Below are positions 42,469-54,841 of a stretch of DNA of 64,000 bases, one piece after another. A model generated the notes under the pieces. The model saw nothing but the letters and a program-made list of their open reading frames with translations, searched no databases and was not told where the DNA came from. This stretch comes from Helianthus annuus (Eukaryota > Streptophyta > Magnoliopsida > Asterales > Asteraceae), in NCBI RefSeq assembly GCF_002127325.2, contig NC_035435.2, forward strand, positions 112,023,047 to 112,087,046, read 5' to 3'. Position 1 is the first letter of the stretch. Every line of letters begins with the position of its first letter. The translations under genes were made by a program, and so were the position numbers.

Positions 42469-44090
42469 ATGTTGCTCCGAAATTCCCCTCACAAGGATCA
42501 CAAGAAGAGCAGTCCTCTGAAAAGCCAAGGGATCGTCAAAGACTCTCCTACGGAGAGGTGCTGCTTCACTGATGCTCATGTTGATAGGATCCGTCACTGT
42601 TTTCCGGTGGATACTGTCTTCAAGTCTTTTTCTCCTATCGCCCTAAGTGATTTCGTTTCCGATGCCTGGGTGGCCTTTCCTGCAACTCCGTTTACCCTAG
42701 GATATTCATATCCTTTTCCAGCCTTCACACAATCCTTCTTTTCTCTGACCGGCATGTCCTATATCCAAGCCATGCCGATGATCTGGAGGGTTCTGTGTAC
42801 CCTTGAGAGGATCATTGAGCAGGAGGGGATTGACTTAGGGATGTCGGAGCTGGCCGAGCTATATGATCTTACCACGTTTGGTTCTTGTCGGTTCTTGTTG
42901 AAACGGAAAGCTGGAGAGGATCACCCTGTTTTTAAGGTCACAAAAAATGATACCAACTGGAAGCGACGGTTCTTCTTTGTTAGGAGAGATACCATCCCTA
43001 ACGGGGAAGATCTGCCCAAGGAGTGGGCTACTCATGGTAGGATAGAGGGTCCTGGAAGGATCACTATCAGACTTGTCTCTCATGATGAGGATCACTAATG
43101 TTTTCTTTGTCTTTTGTGCAGCCATATCCGTTGCTCATCTCAAGTTAACTCCTGCTGCAAGAGAGAGGGTTTTAGCTTTCAAAAAGCTTGATCCTGAGAC
43201 CAGAAGTTTTCAAGTCACCGTCCAAGATTCACAAGAAGTATCCTCCGCATCTGCCACTATGTCAAGTAAGTATCCTTATTAAAAAGTGAGTTATATGTAA
43301 GACTGTTTAGTTAGTAAGGGAACTTATCTGGTTTTGATTGTGTAGGCGCTGGGAAACCTGCTAAGTCTGCCAAGTCTGCTTCCATGTTCGGAATTGATGA
43401 ACTTGCCAATGTCAAGTCTTCAAGAAAGAAGACCCCTGCTGCTAGTCCCTCTGCTTCTGCCCCTAAAGCTCCTATTAGGGGTAAGGGAAAGAAGAGAAAG
43501 GTTTCTGAGGATCTTCAAGGATTTCCCCTGATTCGCCAGCAGTTTCTTGATTCTGTCAACGAGGTAAGGATCACTGCCCCTGTTGGTTATCCTTCTTGAA
43601 TATCCTGCTTGCATATCCTGCTTTTTTGTGGATCACCTGATCCTGAATCTACCTTATTTCTCTTTTGCAGAAACTTGCTGAGATCGAGACCTATCTTGGA
43701 CATGTCGAGGATCAGGAAAGCCAAATCGCTGACCTCCAACAAATGGGCGTGTTGAAGGATCTCAATATTGCAGATCTTGAGAAGGGACTCCGGGCTACAA
43801 AGGATGAGGCTGCTCAAAGGCTGATTGACATGGATGGCGAGAAGCAGGAGATCACCCAGGATGCCAAGGTTTCTGCAGCAATTGCTATGTACAAGATACA
43901 ACTACAGATGGTTGCGGAGGCTCAGGATCCTGCCTTTGACAAAAGCACATGGGATGTTGAGGGTTGGAAGGCAAGACTGGCGGAACTGGAGGACGAGGAT
44001 GAAGCTGAGGATATCCCAATGCTGGAGGGTGGTGATGCTGACAAGGATCAGGGCGGAGAAGCTGGTGGTGATGGAGCAGCAAAGGTGTAA
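42469..44090 (+). CDS. Antisense multi-exon gene of element D (putative gypsy-type transposon protein family)
   Basis: It runs opposite to pol. Exon 1 (ATG 42469 to about 43092) encodes a globular domain (HCFPVDTVFKSFSPIALSDF; PFPAFTQSFFSLTGMSY; WRVLCTLERIIEQEGIDLGM) like the plant 'putative gypsy type transposon' family (Transposase_28). Exon 2 is 43122-43265 (donor GTAAGT), exon 3 is 43346-43563 (donor GTAAGG, Lys-rich linker), and exon 4 is 43671-44090 (a long heptad-like helix, then an acidic/Gly tail). Phases agree across exons 2-4. The exon 1 donor is not canonical: the frame hits TAA at 43096 just before the intron, so this copy may be damaged. Its function is not established; antisense extra ORFs are known in Tat-lineage elements. 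Confidence 0.72.
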
Positions 44091-45485
44091 GCTGCATGAT
44101 TGGGCGATGATGGATATTTGTGACTAGGCCGGAGCCCAATTTTTTAAGCTTGGTAGTGGTTTGTGGTTGTGGTATTTGAAACAATTGATGATCTGTAATC
44201 TTTGAACAATAGTTTTTAGGGTTAAGGATCCTGGATCCTTTGGACAATAGGTAGGATTACAAAAGGTGGAGGGATCCTCTGTTTGGGGGATGAAGCCTTT
44301 GTGATCCTGCCGCTTTTAATTTCCTGCACATGCTAAGACCGCACAGACAATGGACACCCTTTGCCAACCCATGTGGACGGGCCACGTTTTGCTGGTAGAA
44401 ATGTGGGTTGGCAATTTTGACAACTTTTGAAGGGTTAATCCTTTCGTTAATAAATAAAATCTTAAACTTTTGTCGCTTATCTTGTGTTATTATCCTTTTT
44501 ATTTTCAATTTTTTTGACACATGTTTGTTTGAGTAAGAAAAGTTGAGCAAATTATGTTTAAGAAATTTAGGATATGATCCTGGATCAAATATCCTATAAT
44601 CGAAAATTTTCAAGGTAGTTTATTTTAAGGATCATAGGTTCAGTTGTCAAGGTCTAAAGGTTATTCAAATGAATAATGAAATTAAAAATAGTCAAGGATC
44701 ATACCTGAGGATTCAAGTTAGGATCCTAACCTTTAATCGGGATAACCATAAGTAAAACTTTAATGGATAATAAGGATTAAGGATCCTTAATTGTTTAACT
44801 TCGAAAACCTGAAAAAATGGAATATAACTTGGGACTAAGCCAATATAAAAGATAAGTTAGTAACTGGGGACAAGCCCAAAGGATAACTGGGGACAAGCCC
44901 ATAGGATCACTGGGGATGATCCCAAAGGATCACTGGGGACAAGCCCAAAGGATAACTGGGGACAAGCCCAAAGGATCGTATGTAAACTGGAGTATGGCCC
45001 TTACTGGCGACTATCCAAACTTAGTGACATGAAAATGTCAAAACCTTAGCTAACGTGAAAACGTTAGAAACCTTAGGAACGGATGTATGGTACGTCTACC
45101 ATTATACGGAGGATCCTGGGTATAGCCAGTACGATGAGGTTGTCAGCCCCGGAAGTGGGTACTGGTCCCAAAGACGTGAACTATATCAGGATCATCGTGC
45201 GCTGCTGGCGGAAACTGGGGATAATCCCAAGGATAACTGGGGACAAGCCCAAGGATCTGTGTTGCTTTTGAAGATCCTTGACGATATGCTGTAGATACCT
45301 GAACTATCATAACTCAAATGGTTCGTGAGAAGAGGATGAAGGATACAGGATCCTTATCCTTTGGTAAAAAGTAAGGAAATGTAATAGTTTTAAGATAAGG
45401 ACATTACCAGAGTAAGGATCACTAACATCACCGGGATTCTTTGAGGATACTTCAATGTAAGGATCACATGCTTGAAGGATCATGT
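44091..45485. other. Element D spacer between antisense gene and integrase
   Basis: Non-coding, very rich in GGATC. It contains two tandem clusters of ACTGGGGACAAGCCCAA and two adjacent short hairpins (GACATGAAAATGTC, AACGTGAAAACGTT; about 45028-45066). The short frames at 45055-45294 have no relatives I know. Confidence 0.6.
44862..44978 (+). repeat. ACTGGGGACAAGCCCAA minisatellite
   Basis: Five units of about 23 bases, joined by AGGATA or AGGATC. Each unit is a near hairpin (GGGGACAAGCCC). Two more units occur at 45220-45257. Confidence 0.85.
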
Positions 45486-46733
<1,248 letters not shown>

Positions 46734-47405
46734 TTAAGCTTCTTCACTAGGGATTACTGCAGTATCCTCTTCTATTTCCATGGCCACCTGATTTTCAATA
46801 GCAGGAGCCAGGATATGGATGATAGGGATACTTATGTCTTCTGGAATTTTTAAGGATGATCCTAAGTTGGCCAATGCATCAGCTTCCGTGTTATCCTCCC
46901 TTGGTACCTGTGTTAAGCTGAAAGAAACAAAAGAGAGTGCCAATTCTTTGACTATCTCTAAATATTTGGTTAGTTTTTCACCTTTAACAGCATAGGATCC
47001 ATTAAAGTGATTGGTGATCAATAATGAGTCTACATATACTTTAAGATATTTTACCCCCATATCCTTAGCAATTTGCAAGCCAGCAATTAAGGCTTCATAT
47101 TCAGCCTCATTGTTAGTTGCTTGGAACTCACAGGCTATGGAGTGGGGTATTATGTCCCCCTGTGGCGATTTTAGTAGTATCCCGAGCCCTGTGCCCTTGA
47201 CATTTGAGGATCCATCAGTGTGTAGTATCCAAGGATCCTTGGTCTCATCCAGCTGTTGGACTTCCAATTCTGCTTCTTTTTGTAGATCACTACTGAAATC
47301 AGCCACAAAGTCAGCTAGTGCTTGGGATTTAATGGCTGTTCTTGGCTCATATCTTATATCATGGGCACTAAGCTTTACTGCCCACTTAGCCATTCTTCCT
47401 GACAT
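46734..47405 (-). pseudogene. Element D second RNase H
   Basis: DPWILHTDGSSNVKGTGLGI, NNEAEYEALIAGLQIAK, VYVDSLLITNHF and EADALANLGSS mark a plant-type RNase H of the sort Tat-lineage elements gained. The frame starts in the deletion scar: the usual RT-linked RNase H segment between VLVKDHEG and SGRMAKWAV is missing here. Confidence 0.85.
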
Positions 47406-48615
47406 CTCTGGTTTCCTTCGTGATCCTTAACAAGGACAACACTTACAGTGGTTGAGGATACCGCCAAATATAAGGATAACACATCTCCTTTTTCGGGCTT
47501 TGATAATGCTGGTGCTGAGGACATATATTCTTTAAGGGCTTGTAAAGCATTCTCATGTTTCTCAGTCCATTCAAACTTCTTGTTCTTCCTTAGGATATCG
47601 TAAAATTCTTTACATTTTTCTGAGGATTTTGATATGAACCTGTTCAGAGCTGCTATCCTGCCTGTTAGCCTTTGCACATCCTTAGCATTGGCAGGGGACT
47701 TGATGTTTACTAGTGCTTTAATTTGCTCCGGACTTGCCTCAATGCCCCTCTGGGTTACCATATATCCTAGGAATTTACCTGCCTTAACACCAAAGTGGCA
47801 CTTTGAAGGATTAAGCTTCATGTTATAATTATCAAGGATATCAAATGCTTCCTCCAAATCCCTTAGGTGATCCTCAGCTTTCTTTGATTTGACTACCATA
47901 TCATCTATGTATACTTCCATAGTTTGTCCAATTTGATCTTTGAACATCATATTCACCAGCCTTTGATATGTTGCACCTGCATTTCTTAATCCAAAAGGCA
48001 TGGCAATATAACAATACAAACCTGTTGGGGTCAAAAGGCTGTATCCTCTTGGTCAGATGGTTCCATCTGAATTTGTTGGAATCCAGATGATGCATCCATA
48101 AAGGTTAACAGTTCATGCCCCGCTGTTGCATCCACCATGGAGTCAATGTGGGGTAATGGGAAAGGATCCTTAGGACATGCCTTATTTAAATCAGTGAAAT
48201 CGACACATACCCTCCACTTTCCGTTTTTCTTTTGGACAACGACCACATTGGCTAACCATTTTGGATATTTTACCTCTCTGATCATACCTGCTCGAAGTAG
48301 TCTCTCTACTTCTTCTTGGATAATGGCATTCCTTTCCGGTGCAAACTTCCTCCTTTTTTGATGGATTGGTTTGATAGACCTGTCAATGCCAAGTTTGTGA
48401 GTAATAATATCCTTAGATATACCTGTCATATCTTCATGTTTCCAAGCAAAGGTAGATTTTCTTCTTTTGAGGAAGGATATTAAGTCTTCTTTCATCTTGC
48501 CAAGGATCCCTGATCCGATATAGATTTTTGATTCAGGATCACTAGGATCCAAGAGGATTTCGTCCACATCTTGTTCCCTTGCCTCCAAGACATTCCTCGG
48601 AGGATACTGTAATTG
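47375..48615 (-). pseudogene. Element D reverse transcriptase, frameshifted
   Basis: The first half (48588-48031) runs from KSTFAWKHEDMTGI to FMDASSGFQQIQMEPSDQEDTAF. A one-base loss in a T run near 48035 moves the frame. The second half (48034-47375) has CYIAMPFGLRNAGATYQRL and the active site YIDDMVVKSK. It then loses homology after VLVKDHEG because of an internal deletion of very roughly 180 bp. The first half is in the same frame as gag, separated only by a UAG. Confidence 0.88.
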
Positions 48616-48621
48616 CTATTG
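48610..48621 (-). promoter_or_regulatory. UAG in a readthrough-type context between gag and pol
   Basis: On the minus strand the codons are CAA TAG CAA TTA, with gag before and pol after in one frame. CAA-UAG-CAA-UUA is the known leaky-stop consensus of the type UAG-CAR-YYA. It suggests Gag-Pol is made by occasional readthrough. Confidence 0.8.
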
Positions 48622-51204
48622 CTCCCTTGGCTTCGAGGTTGGCTTCATGGATGAGGTATAACAATCCTTAGCCTCCTGCTGATCACTGTCGATCTTGATT
48701 GTTCCCCATGGGCTAGGGAGCTTCACACATTGATGGTAGGTGGATGGGACTGCTTTCATATCATGTATCCAGGGCCTGCCAAGGATAACATTGCAACAAG
48801 ATAAACAGTCAATAACGCAAAATTTTTGATAATTATGTAATCCTTCCACGTAGATTGGGAGTTTGATGTCCCCCAGAGTTTTCTTCGTTTCTCCACTGAA
48901 TCCTACAAGCACAGAGGATCTTGGTGTGATGTCTGATTCTGGGATACCCATTTTCTTCAGAACATCAAGCTGGATAATGTTTACTGAGCTTCCTCCATCG
49001 ATAAGGATCCTGCGGACAAAATGGTTAGAGATAAAGAGAGTAATAACTAAACTATCATGATGAGGATCCTGAATGTTAATGCGATCATCCTCATCAAACG
49101 TTATCATCTTCCCCTCTGAGACACTTGATGTTCTAATAGGTCTTTCTCCATTATCCATTTTTGACTCCTTTGCATGCCTTTTGGCCGTCGAGAAGGATGT
49201 ACCACAGATGTCTGATCCTCCGGAAATAAAGTTGATCACTTGTGCATTTGCCGGAGGTGCTGGAGCCTTTTCAGGGATCCTTTCAGGATCCTGAGTCCTT
49301 TGCTTTTTTCTTCCCAACAGTTCTTTTAGGTGCCCCTTGCTTAACAGATATCCAATCTCTTTTCTTAAAGCTATGCATTCTTCGGTTAGATGCCCGAAAT
49401 CCTCATGGTATGCACACCATTTTGACTTGTCTTTAGTCCCGGATGGTTTATCATTCTTCCTGGGCCACCTAGCTTTTTCACCTAGATTCTGCATTGCAAG
49501 GATTAGTTCCTGATTATCAACGGAAAAACAATATTCTGAGATTGGAGGATAATCTTCATCATCCTCTTCTTGGTCAACAACATGCACATTCTGGTTCTCA
49601 TTTCTATGGTAGGATTTGAATTTGTTGTTCTTGAAGGAGGATCCTTGCTTCTCCTGTTTTGAGGATCCTACTTGTCTCTCCTGGATCCTCTTGTCATCCT
49701 CTAGCCGAATGAACCTGAGTGCCCGAGTTCTTACTTCATCTAGGTTCCTGCATGGTGTCATAACAAGATCATCATAGAATAATGAATCCTTAAGCAGTCC
49801 CATTTTGAAGGCTTCAACAGCCGTAGCCATATCCAAGTTGGGAATGTCCAAGGATTCTTTACTAAATTTAGTTATGTAATCCCTTAATGATTCATTATGA
49901 CTTTGAGTTACTCTATATAAATCACTGGTTAATCTTTCAAATTTTCTACTACAAGAGAATTGGTTATTGAATAAATTAACTAAATTAGCAAATGAAGTAA
50001 TAGAGTAAGGGGGAAGACTTAGCAGCCACTTAAGAGCTGATCCAGTAAGAGTGGATCCAAATCCTTTACATAGGCATGCTTCCTTCAGCTTTTCTGGGAT
50101 AGGATTGATCTCCATCCTCTCCTTGTATTGTGCTATGTGCTCCTCTAGATCCGTTGTACCATCATACAGCTTCATAGTAGGGATATGGAACCTTTTGGGT
50201 ACCTCTGCATCACAAATTGGTGGTGCAAAGCGAGATACCTTGTGGCTTCCATCTGCAATCTCTGGGATAGGCTTGACTACCCCTGGAACACTTGAGATCA
50301 TATCTTTTAGCTTCTGCAATTCTCTGGCCATAGCATGATTGACACCTGTATCCTGCATGAATCCATGGTTAGTAGTAAGATGATTATTTAAAGTGTTACC
50401 TCCCATTGAGTTCAAGTTAGTGAATCCATATTGCTGGGATTCGGGGATAACGAAGGGACCAGTGGAAGCAATGGTCTGCATTGGAATGAAGTCCCCTTGA
50501 TGGACATCTAGACTTCCTGTTTGCAAACTTTTTAGGGATCCTGGCATTTGGAAGGATCCTGGTATTTGGAAGGATCCTGGTATCTGGGATGATCCTGGAA
50601 CGAAGGAGGATCCTTGAACCTGGGATGATCCTGGAACGAAGGAGGATCCTTGAACCTGGGATGATCCTGGAATAAAGTAGGATCCTTGAAACTGCTGTGC
50701 TCCCGGATAGGCTCCCAAATTCATGAAGGATCCCATATGTTGGGGATAGGATCCTGCCGGCTGAAAGTGTGAGCCTGATGCCTGAGTCATTGCTGTCGAT
50801 CCGAGGTGCAATCCTCTTGATTCTCCCATAATTTGCACGTCTGGAATTCCTGATGGCTGAGAAGTAATCATTGGAGTATCAAAGCTCAAGGATTTGGGCA
50901 TCAGTGGGGAATGATCCTCTGCCGTTTTCTTTTGTCTTTTGAGATCTCCAATTTCCCTGAGGATCCTTTCATTAGTTTCATCCTGCCGCTGCATACGATC
51001 CTTCATCTGCAAAATCAAAGTAAATACATCACTAGTACTGGGAATATAAGAATTCATAGCAGAAGGAGATGGAGTTTTAGAATTAGTAGGAGTTTGTCTC
51101 TTCTCAGCATTCTTCTGGGATCCTGCCGGTGGTGGAGGCAGAATGTTCTGGGACGAGGTGACTGCAGACATTGCCGTGGACATGTTTTTCAATGATGAAG
51201 CCAT
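48616..51204 (-). CDS. Element D Gag and protease
   Basis: It begins MASSLKNMST at 51204 (the longer frame upstream lacks an ATG). The N-terminal part has a run of QVQGSSFVPGSS-type repeats (50520-50690). The Gag core follows (YKERMEINPIPEKLKEACLC, ALKWLLSLPPYSI, FNNQFSCSRKFERL). A zinc-like CAYHEDFGHLTEEC comes next, and the protease is ILIDGGSSVNIIQLDVL with a VILGRPWIHDM flap side. The ORF is open for 862 residues and ends at the UAG at 48616. It packages RNA and matures the polyprotein. Confidence 0.9.
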   Translation of the reverse strand: MASSLKNMSTAMSAVTSSQNILPPPPAGSQKNAEKRQTPTNSKTPSPSAMNSYIPSTSDVFTLILQMKDRMQRQDETNERILREIGDLKRQKKTAEDHSPLMPKSLSFDTPMITSQPSGIPDVQIMGESRGLHLGSTAMTQASGSHFQPAGSYPQHMGSFMNLGAYPGAQQFQGSYFIPGSSQVQGSSFVPGSSQVQGSSFVPGSSQIPGSFQIPGSFQMPGSLKSLQTGSLDVHQGDFIPMQTIASTGPFVIPESQQYGFTNLNSMGGNTLNNHLTTNHGFMQDTGVNHAMARELQKLKDMISSVPGVVKPIPEIADGSHKVSRFAPPICDAEVPKRFHIPTMKLYDGTTDLEEHIAQYKERMEINPIPEKLKEACLCKGFGSTLTGSALKWLLSLPPYSITSFANLVNLFNNQFSCSRKFERLTSDLYRVTQSHNESLRDYITKFSKESLDIPNLDMATAVEAFKMGLLKDSLFYDDLVMTPCRNLDEVRTRALRFIRLEDDKRIQERQVGSSKQEKQGSSFKNNKFKSYHRNENQNVHVVDQEEDDEDYPPISEYCFSVDNQELILAMQNLGEKARWPRKNDKPSGTKDKSKWCAYHEDFGHLTEECIALRKEIGYLLSKGHLKELLGRKKQRTQDPERIPEKAPAPPANAQVINFISGGSDICGTSFSTAKRHAKESKMDNGERPIRTSSVSEGKMITFDEDDRINIQDPHHDSLVITLFISNHFVRRILIDGGSSVNIIQLDVLKKMGIPESDITPRSSVLVGFSGETKKTLGDIKLPIYVEGLHNYQKFCVIDCLSCCNVILGRPWIHDMKAVPSTYHQCVKLPSPWGTIKIDSDQQEAKDCYTSSMKPTSKPREQ

Positions 51205-51262
51205 GTAATTCTTTGAAATGATTTCGAACAAAAGGTTTTCTTATGAATGAAGCACCAATGGC

Positions 51263-51279
51263 CCCACGGTGGGCGCCAA
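51263..51279 (-). other. Primer binding site of element D
   Basis: TGGCGCCCACCGTGGGG on the minus strand, three bases inside the 5' LTR. This is a different tRNA primer class from A, B, C and the copia element; the tRNA was not identified. Confidence 0.7.
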
Positions 51280-51281
51280 AC

Positions 51282-52110
51282 TGTTTTGGTCAAAAATCAC
51301 ACAAGGATAATGTAACCAAACTTTATGTAAACGGGGTATGATGCTTGGTTAATTATAAAAGTAAAGGATCACTTTTATGAGAAATATGCAAAGACACAAT
51401 GATTTATACGAGGAAAAAGCCCTTGATCAATGTATGATCTCCGGCATAAAAAACCTCGGGTGATGGCAACTACCGATCACCAACTTCAATATAAGAAAAA
51501 TATAGTTACAACTTCGGATGATAATGAGCTGAGTACAAGGATCACTATAGTTTCGAGTGTCTAAGCGTGTGAGAATTGTGTTGTGTGTTCTTCCGAATGA
51601 GGAAGAGTGTTATATATACAAGTGTAGGTGACCTATTTTAGGTAAAAAGACTAATAATCAGCTCATTACCCCTTTAGAAATAAAAGTAAATCTAGCCTAA
51701 ATTATCGCCCTTAAATCATGCCAAGTTTCCATATCCTTCACAACGTCCATCTCCGATTAAGCACATGCCATAGTTGTGAAGACGTGTCCTTTAATTGTGA
51801 TGCTAAGAGCGGATCCTGCTAGTCATTCCTGTAAAACAACATTAAATTCAACGAAAGCAACTGTTAGCATGAGGATCCTATGATGGTCCGTGATTCTGAT
51901 CCTGAGAGTGATGCTAAGAGCGGATCCTGCTAGTCATTCCTGTAAAACAACATTAAATTCAACGAAAGCAACTGTTAGCATGAGGATCCTATGATGGTCC
52001 GTGATCCTGATCCTGAGAGTCTGCTGAGGATCACTATCTGCCAAAGAAACAAGGATCACTGGTTAGGATCACATATGAGGATCATGTATTGTAAAAATCC
52101 AGCCCTAACA
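51282..52110 (-). repeat. Element D 5' LTR
   Basis: 829 bp; the extra 111 bp over the other LTR is one tandem duplication at 51799-52020. Confidence 0.92.
51799..52020 (-). repeat. 111 bp tandem duplication in element D LTR
   Basis: Units 51799-51909 and 51910-52020 differ by about one base. The other LTR has one unit, so this arose after insertion or on the template of one LTR only. Confidence 0.9.
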
Positions 52111-53274
52111 GGTAAAACCTAAGTTTTCAATTTGGCAGCAGGAATAAATCCTATTTTATTTAATAAAAACATCTATTTTGTTCTTAGGTAACTTTATTGC
52201 CACTTTTCCAAGCCTTTACATTTTGTTACCTGAAACACGTTTTAAAAACAGTTTGTCAGTGGGAAATACTGGTGAGTGAATCCCAGTTTAATTAAGTTTA
52301 TATAAAAAGTCACAGTGAACAGTATTGAGGGCGCATCCGCAATTACATTTGTTTCCAAGTTATATCAATTACCACCACACGGTAATGTCGTTCCGACTTA
52401 TGGTCATGTTACTCCTTTACGAGGTGGTAACAAATTTTGTATACAAAACCCCAAATTTACCGACTCTAATTGTATTCTTATAAATACTCAATAACTGTTA
52501 TTCGCATGGAAATTTAAGGTTTTGTAAAAACAGTTAACAAAAAGATTTACAAAAAGTGGATCAACTCACATTGCTGTTTTAAGTTATCCTTTAGGGTTTC
52601 CTGGTGAATATCTATAATTTACACAAATGCACGTGTGTTAGTATAATAACCCATTTTAACATTAGTAATATCCTCCCCGAGACGGCATTCCAACGACTAC
52701 GTCGGGCAGAACCACGACAGCCGTTACGGAACCCTAGATCAATCGGGCAGCGTATCTAATACGTCTCCAGGGGTTATAATACTTACATCGTAGTAGAACC
52801 TCGCTATTTAGGGGGGTATAATACCCGGGTATAATAACTGCACTACAGAAATTGAGATTGAGAATTGAATTGTGATCGAAACAGACTGAAGGCCGATGGC
52901 CTTTATTTATAGGGCTGTAATCTGGTTTCCACGCGGCCCGCGTAAAAGTAAGCCAAGGCTTACGCGGCCCGCGTCAACATCCAGTCAACGTATAGCTTAG
53001 CTGGGTCATCACATAGGTCTGCCGGGTGTTGGGCCACGTGGCCGCACCGGGCTTTGCCACATTCTAAGTCTCTCGCGGCCCGCGTAAGTGTAAGCTTAAG
53101 TTTACGCGGCCCGCCCGAACTTAATACTTCTGATTTTTATTTTATTTTTAATGTTATATTGTATTTTGGGCTCGGTTTTCACATACGGGGTGTTTTTAGG
53201 GACATATTGGGATATTTTAAATATTTTTAGGGTGTCGGAAAAATTATGAGGGGTGTCGGTTCAGGGTTGTTATA
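52111..53274 (-). repeat. Element A 5' LTR, second piece
   Basis: This resumes from GGTAAAACC after element D and matches 17716-18921 with several small deletions. It ends at TTATA before the TCAAT duplication. Confidence 0.9.
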
Positions 53275-53279
53275 TCAAT

Positions 53280-54256
53280 GATAAGAAAAGAGGTGTTTAG
53301 GGTATTTGTTACCTCTTGATGCTTTGTTAACTAAACTTTACCATGGATCAAAAGAGCTCCCTTTAAAGTAAGTGGTTGTATTCTATTAATGCCATAATAA
53401 AGTGGAGTTCTTTTTTCGGGACCATCTCACACTCATCCATACCGGTTTGAATCAGCAAGGAAACGCTCCTCAAGGATGGAAACAAACCACAACAACATTT
53501 CCGAATCAGTAAGGAAACTATATATCGTTGTGGTTTAGTATTAAGTAAAAAAATAGTCACAAGGGTTTATACGACCCATCATTATGGACCTCTTGTTTTG
53601 ATCCTATCTTCTCAAGAGTAGTAGTGAGGATAATATAAACCAAGTCCTTGGCATCTTGATCTTATCTCCACGTTTTGGCAAGAATTTACCAAACCCAAAG
53701 TCGCATACCAAAACCTCTAACCCTCTTTCAAGGAATCAACATGTTTGACTCCACATAGACATAGAAAACATTAATATTTTGAACTAACAAAACACTAGGT
53801 TATTAGTATGTTTTTAAGGATTTATAAAACTCACTTTCAATATGGTATTCCTTACTTAAATACATTAACACACACACAAACCCTTGTTAATCCATAGTTT
53901 GTTTTAGTTAACTCCCCATCAAGAGGTTTGTTTCTCTAAACACCCACAAGAACCTTAGCCACTCATGGCTTCAAAGAAAGTGGGTTGAACAAGAGTGTGT
54001 TGTGGGAGAGAAGTAAAGAATTGAGCAAGTAAAATGGGAAGAAGGCTCTATTTATAGGGTTGGTGGCGGGAGTGGGCCGTGTTTGGGAGGCCCACTTTCT
54101 TTGAAGACATGAAAGGTTTTTGTGAACAAAATAAACAAATATAGACCATTCATTGTTTGTTGTTTTTATAGGTTAAAATTTAAATAGAAAGGGTATAATA
54201 GTAAGTTAAAATAATTTCTCTCTTTAATTAGAATTAAATGTTTTCTCTCTCCAATT
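53280..54256. other. Non-coding flank after element A
   Basis: It continues the sequence cut at 17550. AT-rich with no credible ORF. A reversed TATA-like word (CTATTTATAGGG, about 54048) and simple sequence suggest part of an old LTR, but I cannot find a partner. Confidence 0.4.
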
Positions 54257-54530
54257 ATACACATGTGTATGAAAAATATATGTACGATAACAGTGTGTCT
54301 TAGTTGTTTCAGTCACTATATACATATGTATAAACACCAATTACTCAGGTAACAACAATTTTACACATGTGTATAAAAAACAAACAATCGTTATACACAT
54401 GCGTATAAAAGCCCAATTGTTTAGCGAACAACAAACAGTCACTATACACATGTGTCTAAAACCCAAATTGTTCATTGAACATCAATTATATACATGTTTA
54501 TATAATATAAACAGTCACTATACACCATTG
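54257..54530. repeat. Degenerate array of TATACACATGTGTATA palindromes
   Basis: About six copies of TA(T)ACACATGTGTATA-like palindromes, spaced 30-60 bases and joined by CAAACAGTCACTA or AACAACAA phrases. The 73-residue frame through it is a repeat artefact. Confidence 0.7.
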
Positions 54531-54841
54531 ACACCTTTAAATGTTTTTGAATTAAAAAAAAAAACTATAGCAAGACCAGACTCAAATTAAAGAGAATAAA
54601 ATGCTCATTTGTTATGTATTTGTTTTAGAAAATATAAACATATGAAAAGGTTATGGCCATATAAAAAACTTCTAGGGGTAGTTTCTTAATAGTCAAAAAA
54701 ACAATTAAGGAAAGAATGTTTTTTACTTCCTATAATACCTCTTTGAATAAAAAATAAAAAGAAAAAGTCAACAAGATGAGTGGTCTAGATTGGTTCATTT
54801 AGTTCAAACATAGAGGGAAGGTTCACAAATAAACCTAATCC

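Noticed and set aside
44862..44978. CRISPR array
   Set aside because: Head-to-tail minisatellite without unique spacers, and the DNA is plant nuclear.
45055..45294. Small ORFs in the D spacer as genes
   Set aside because: They include minisatellite units and short hairpins; no homology.
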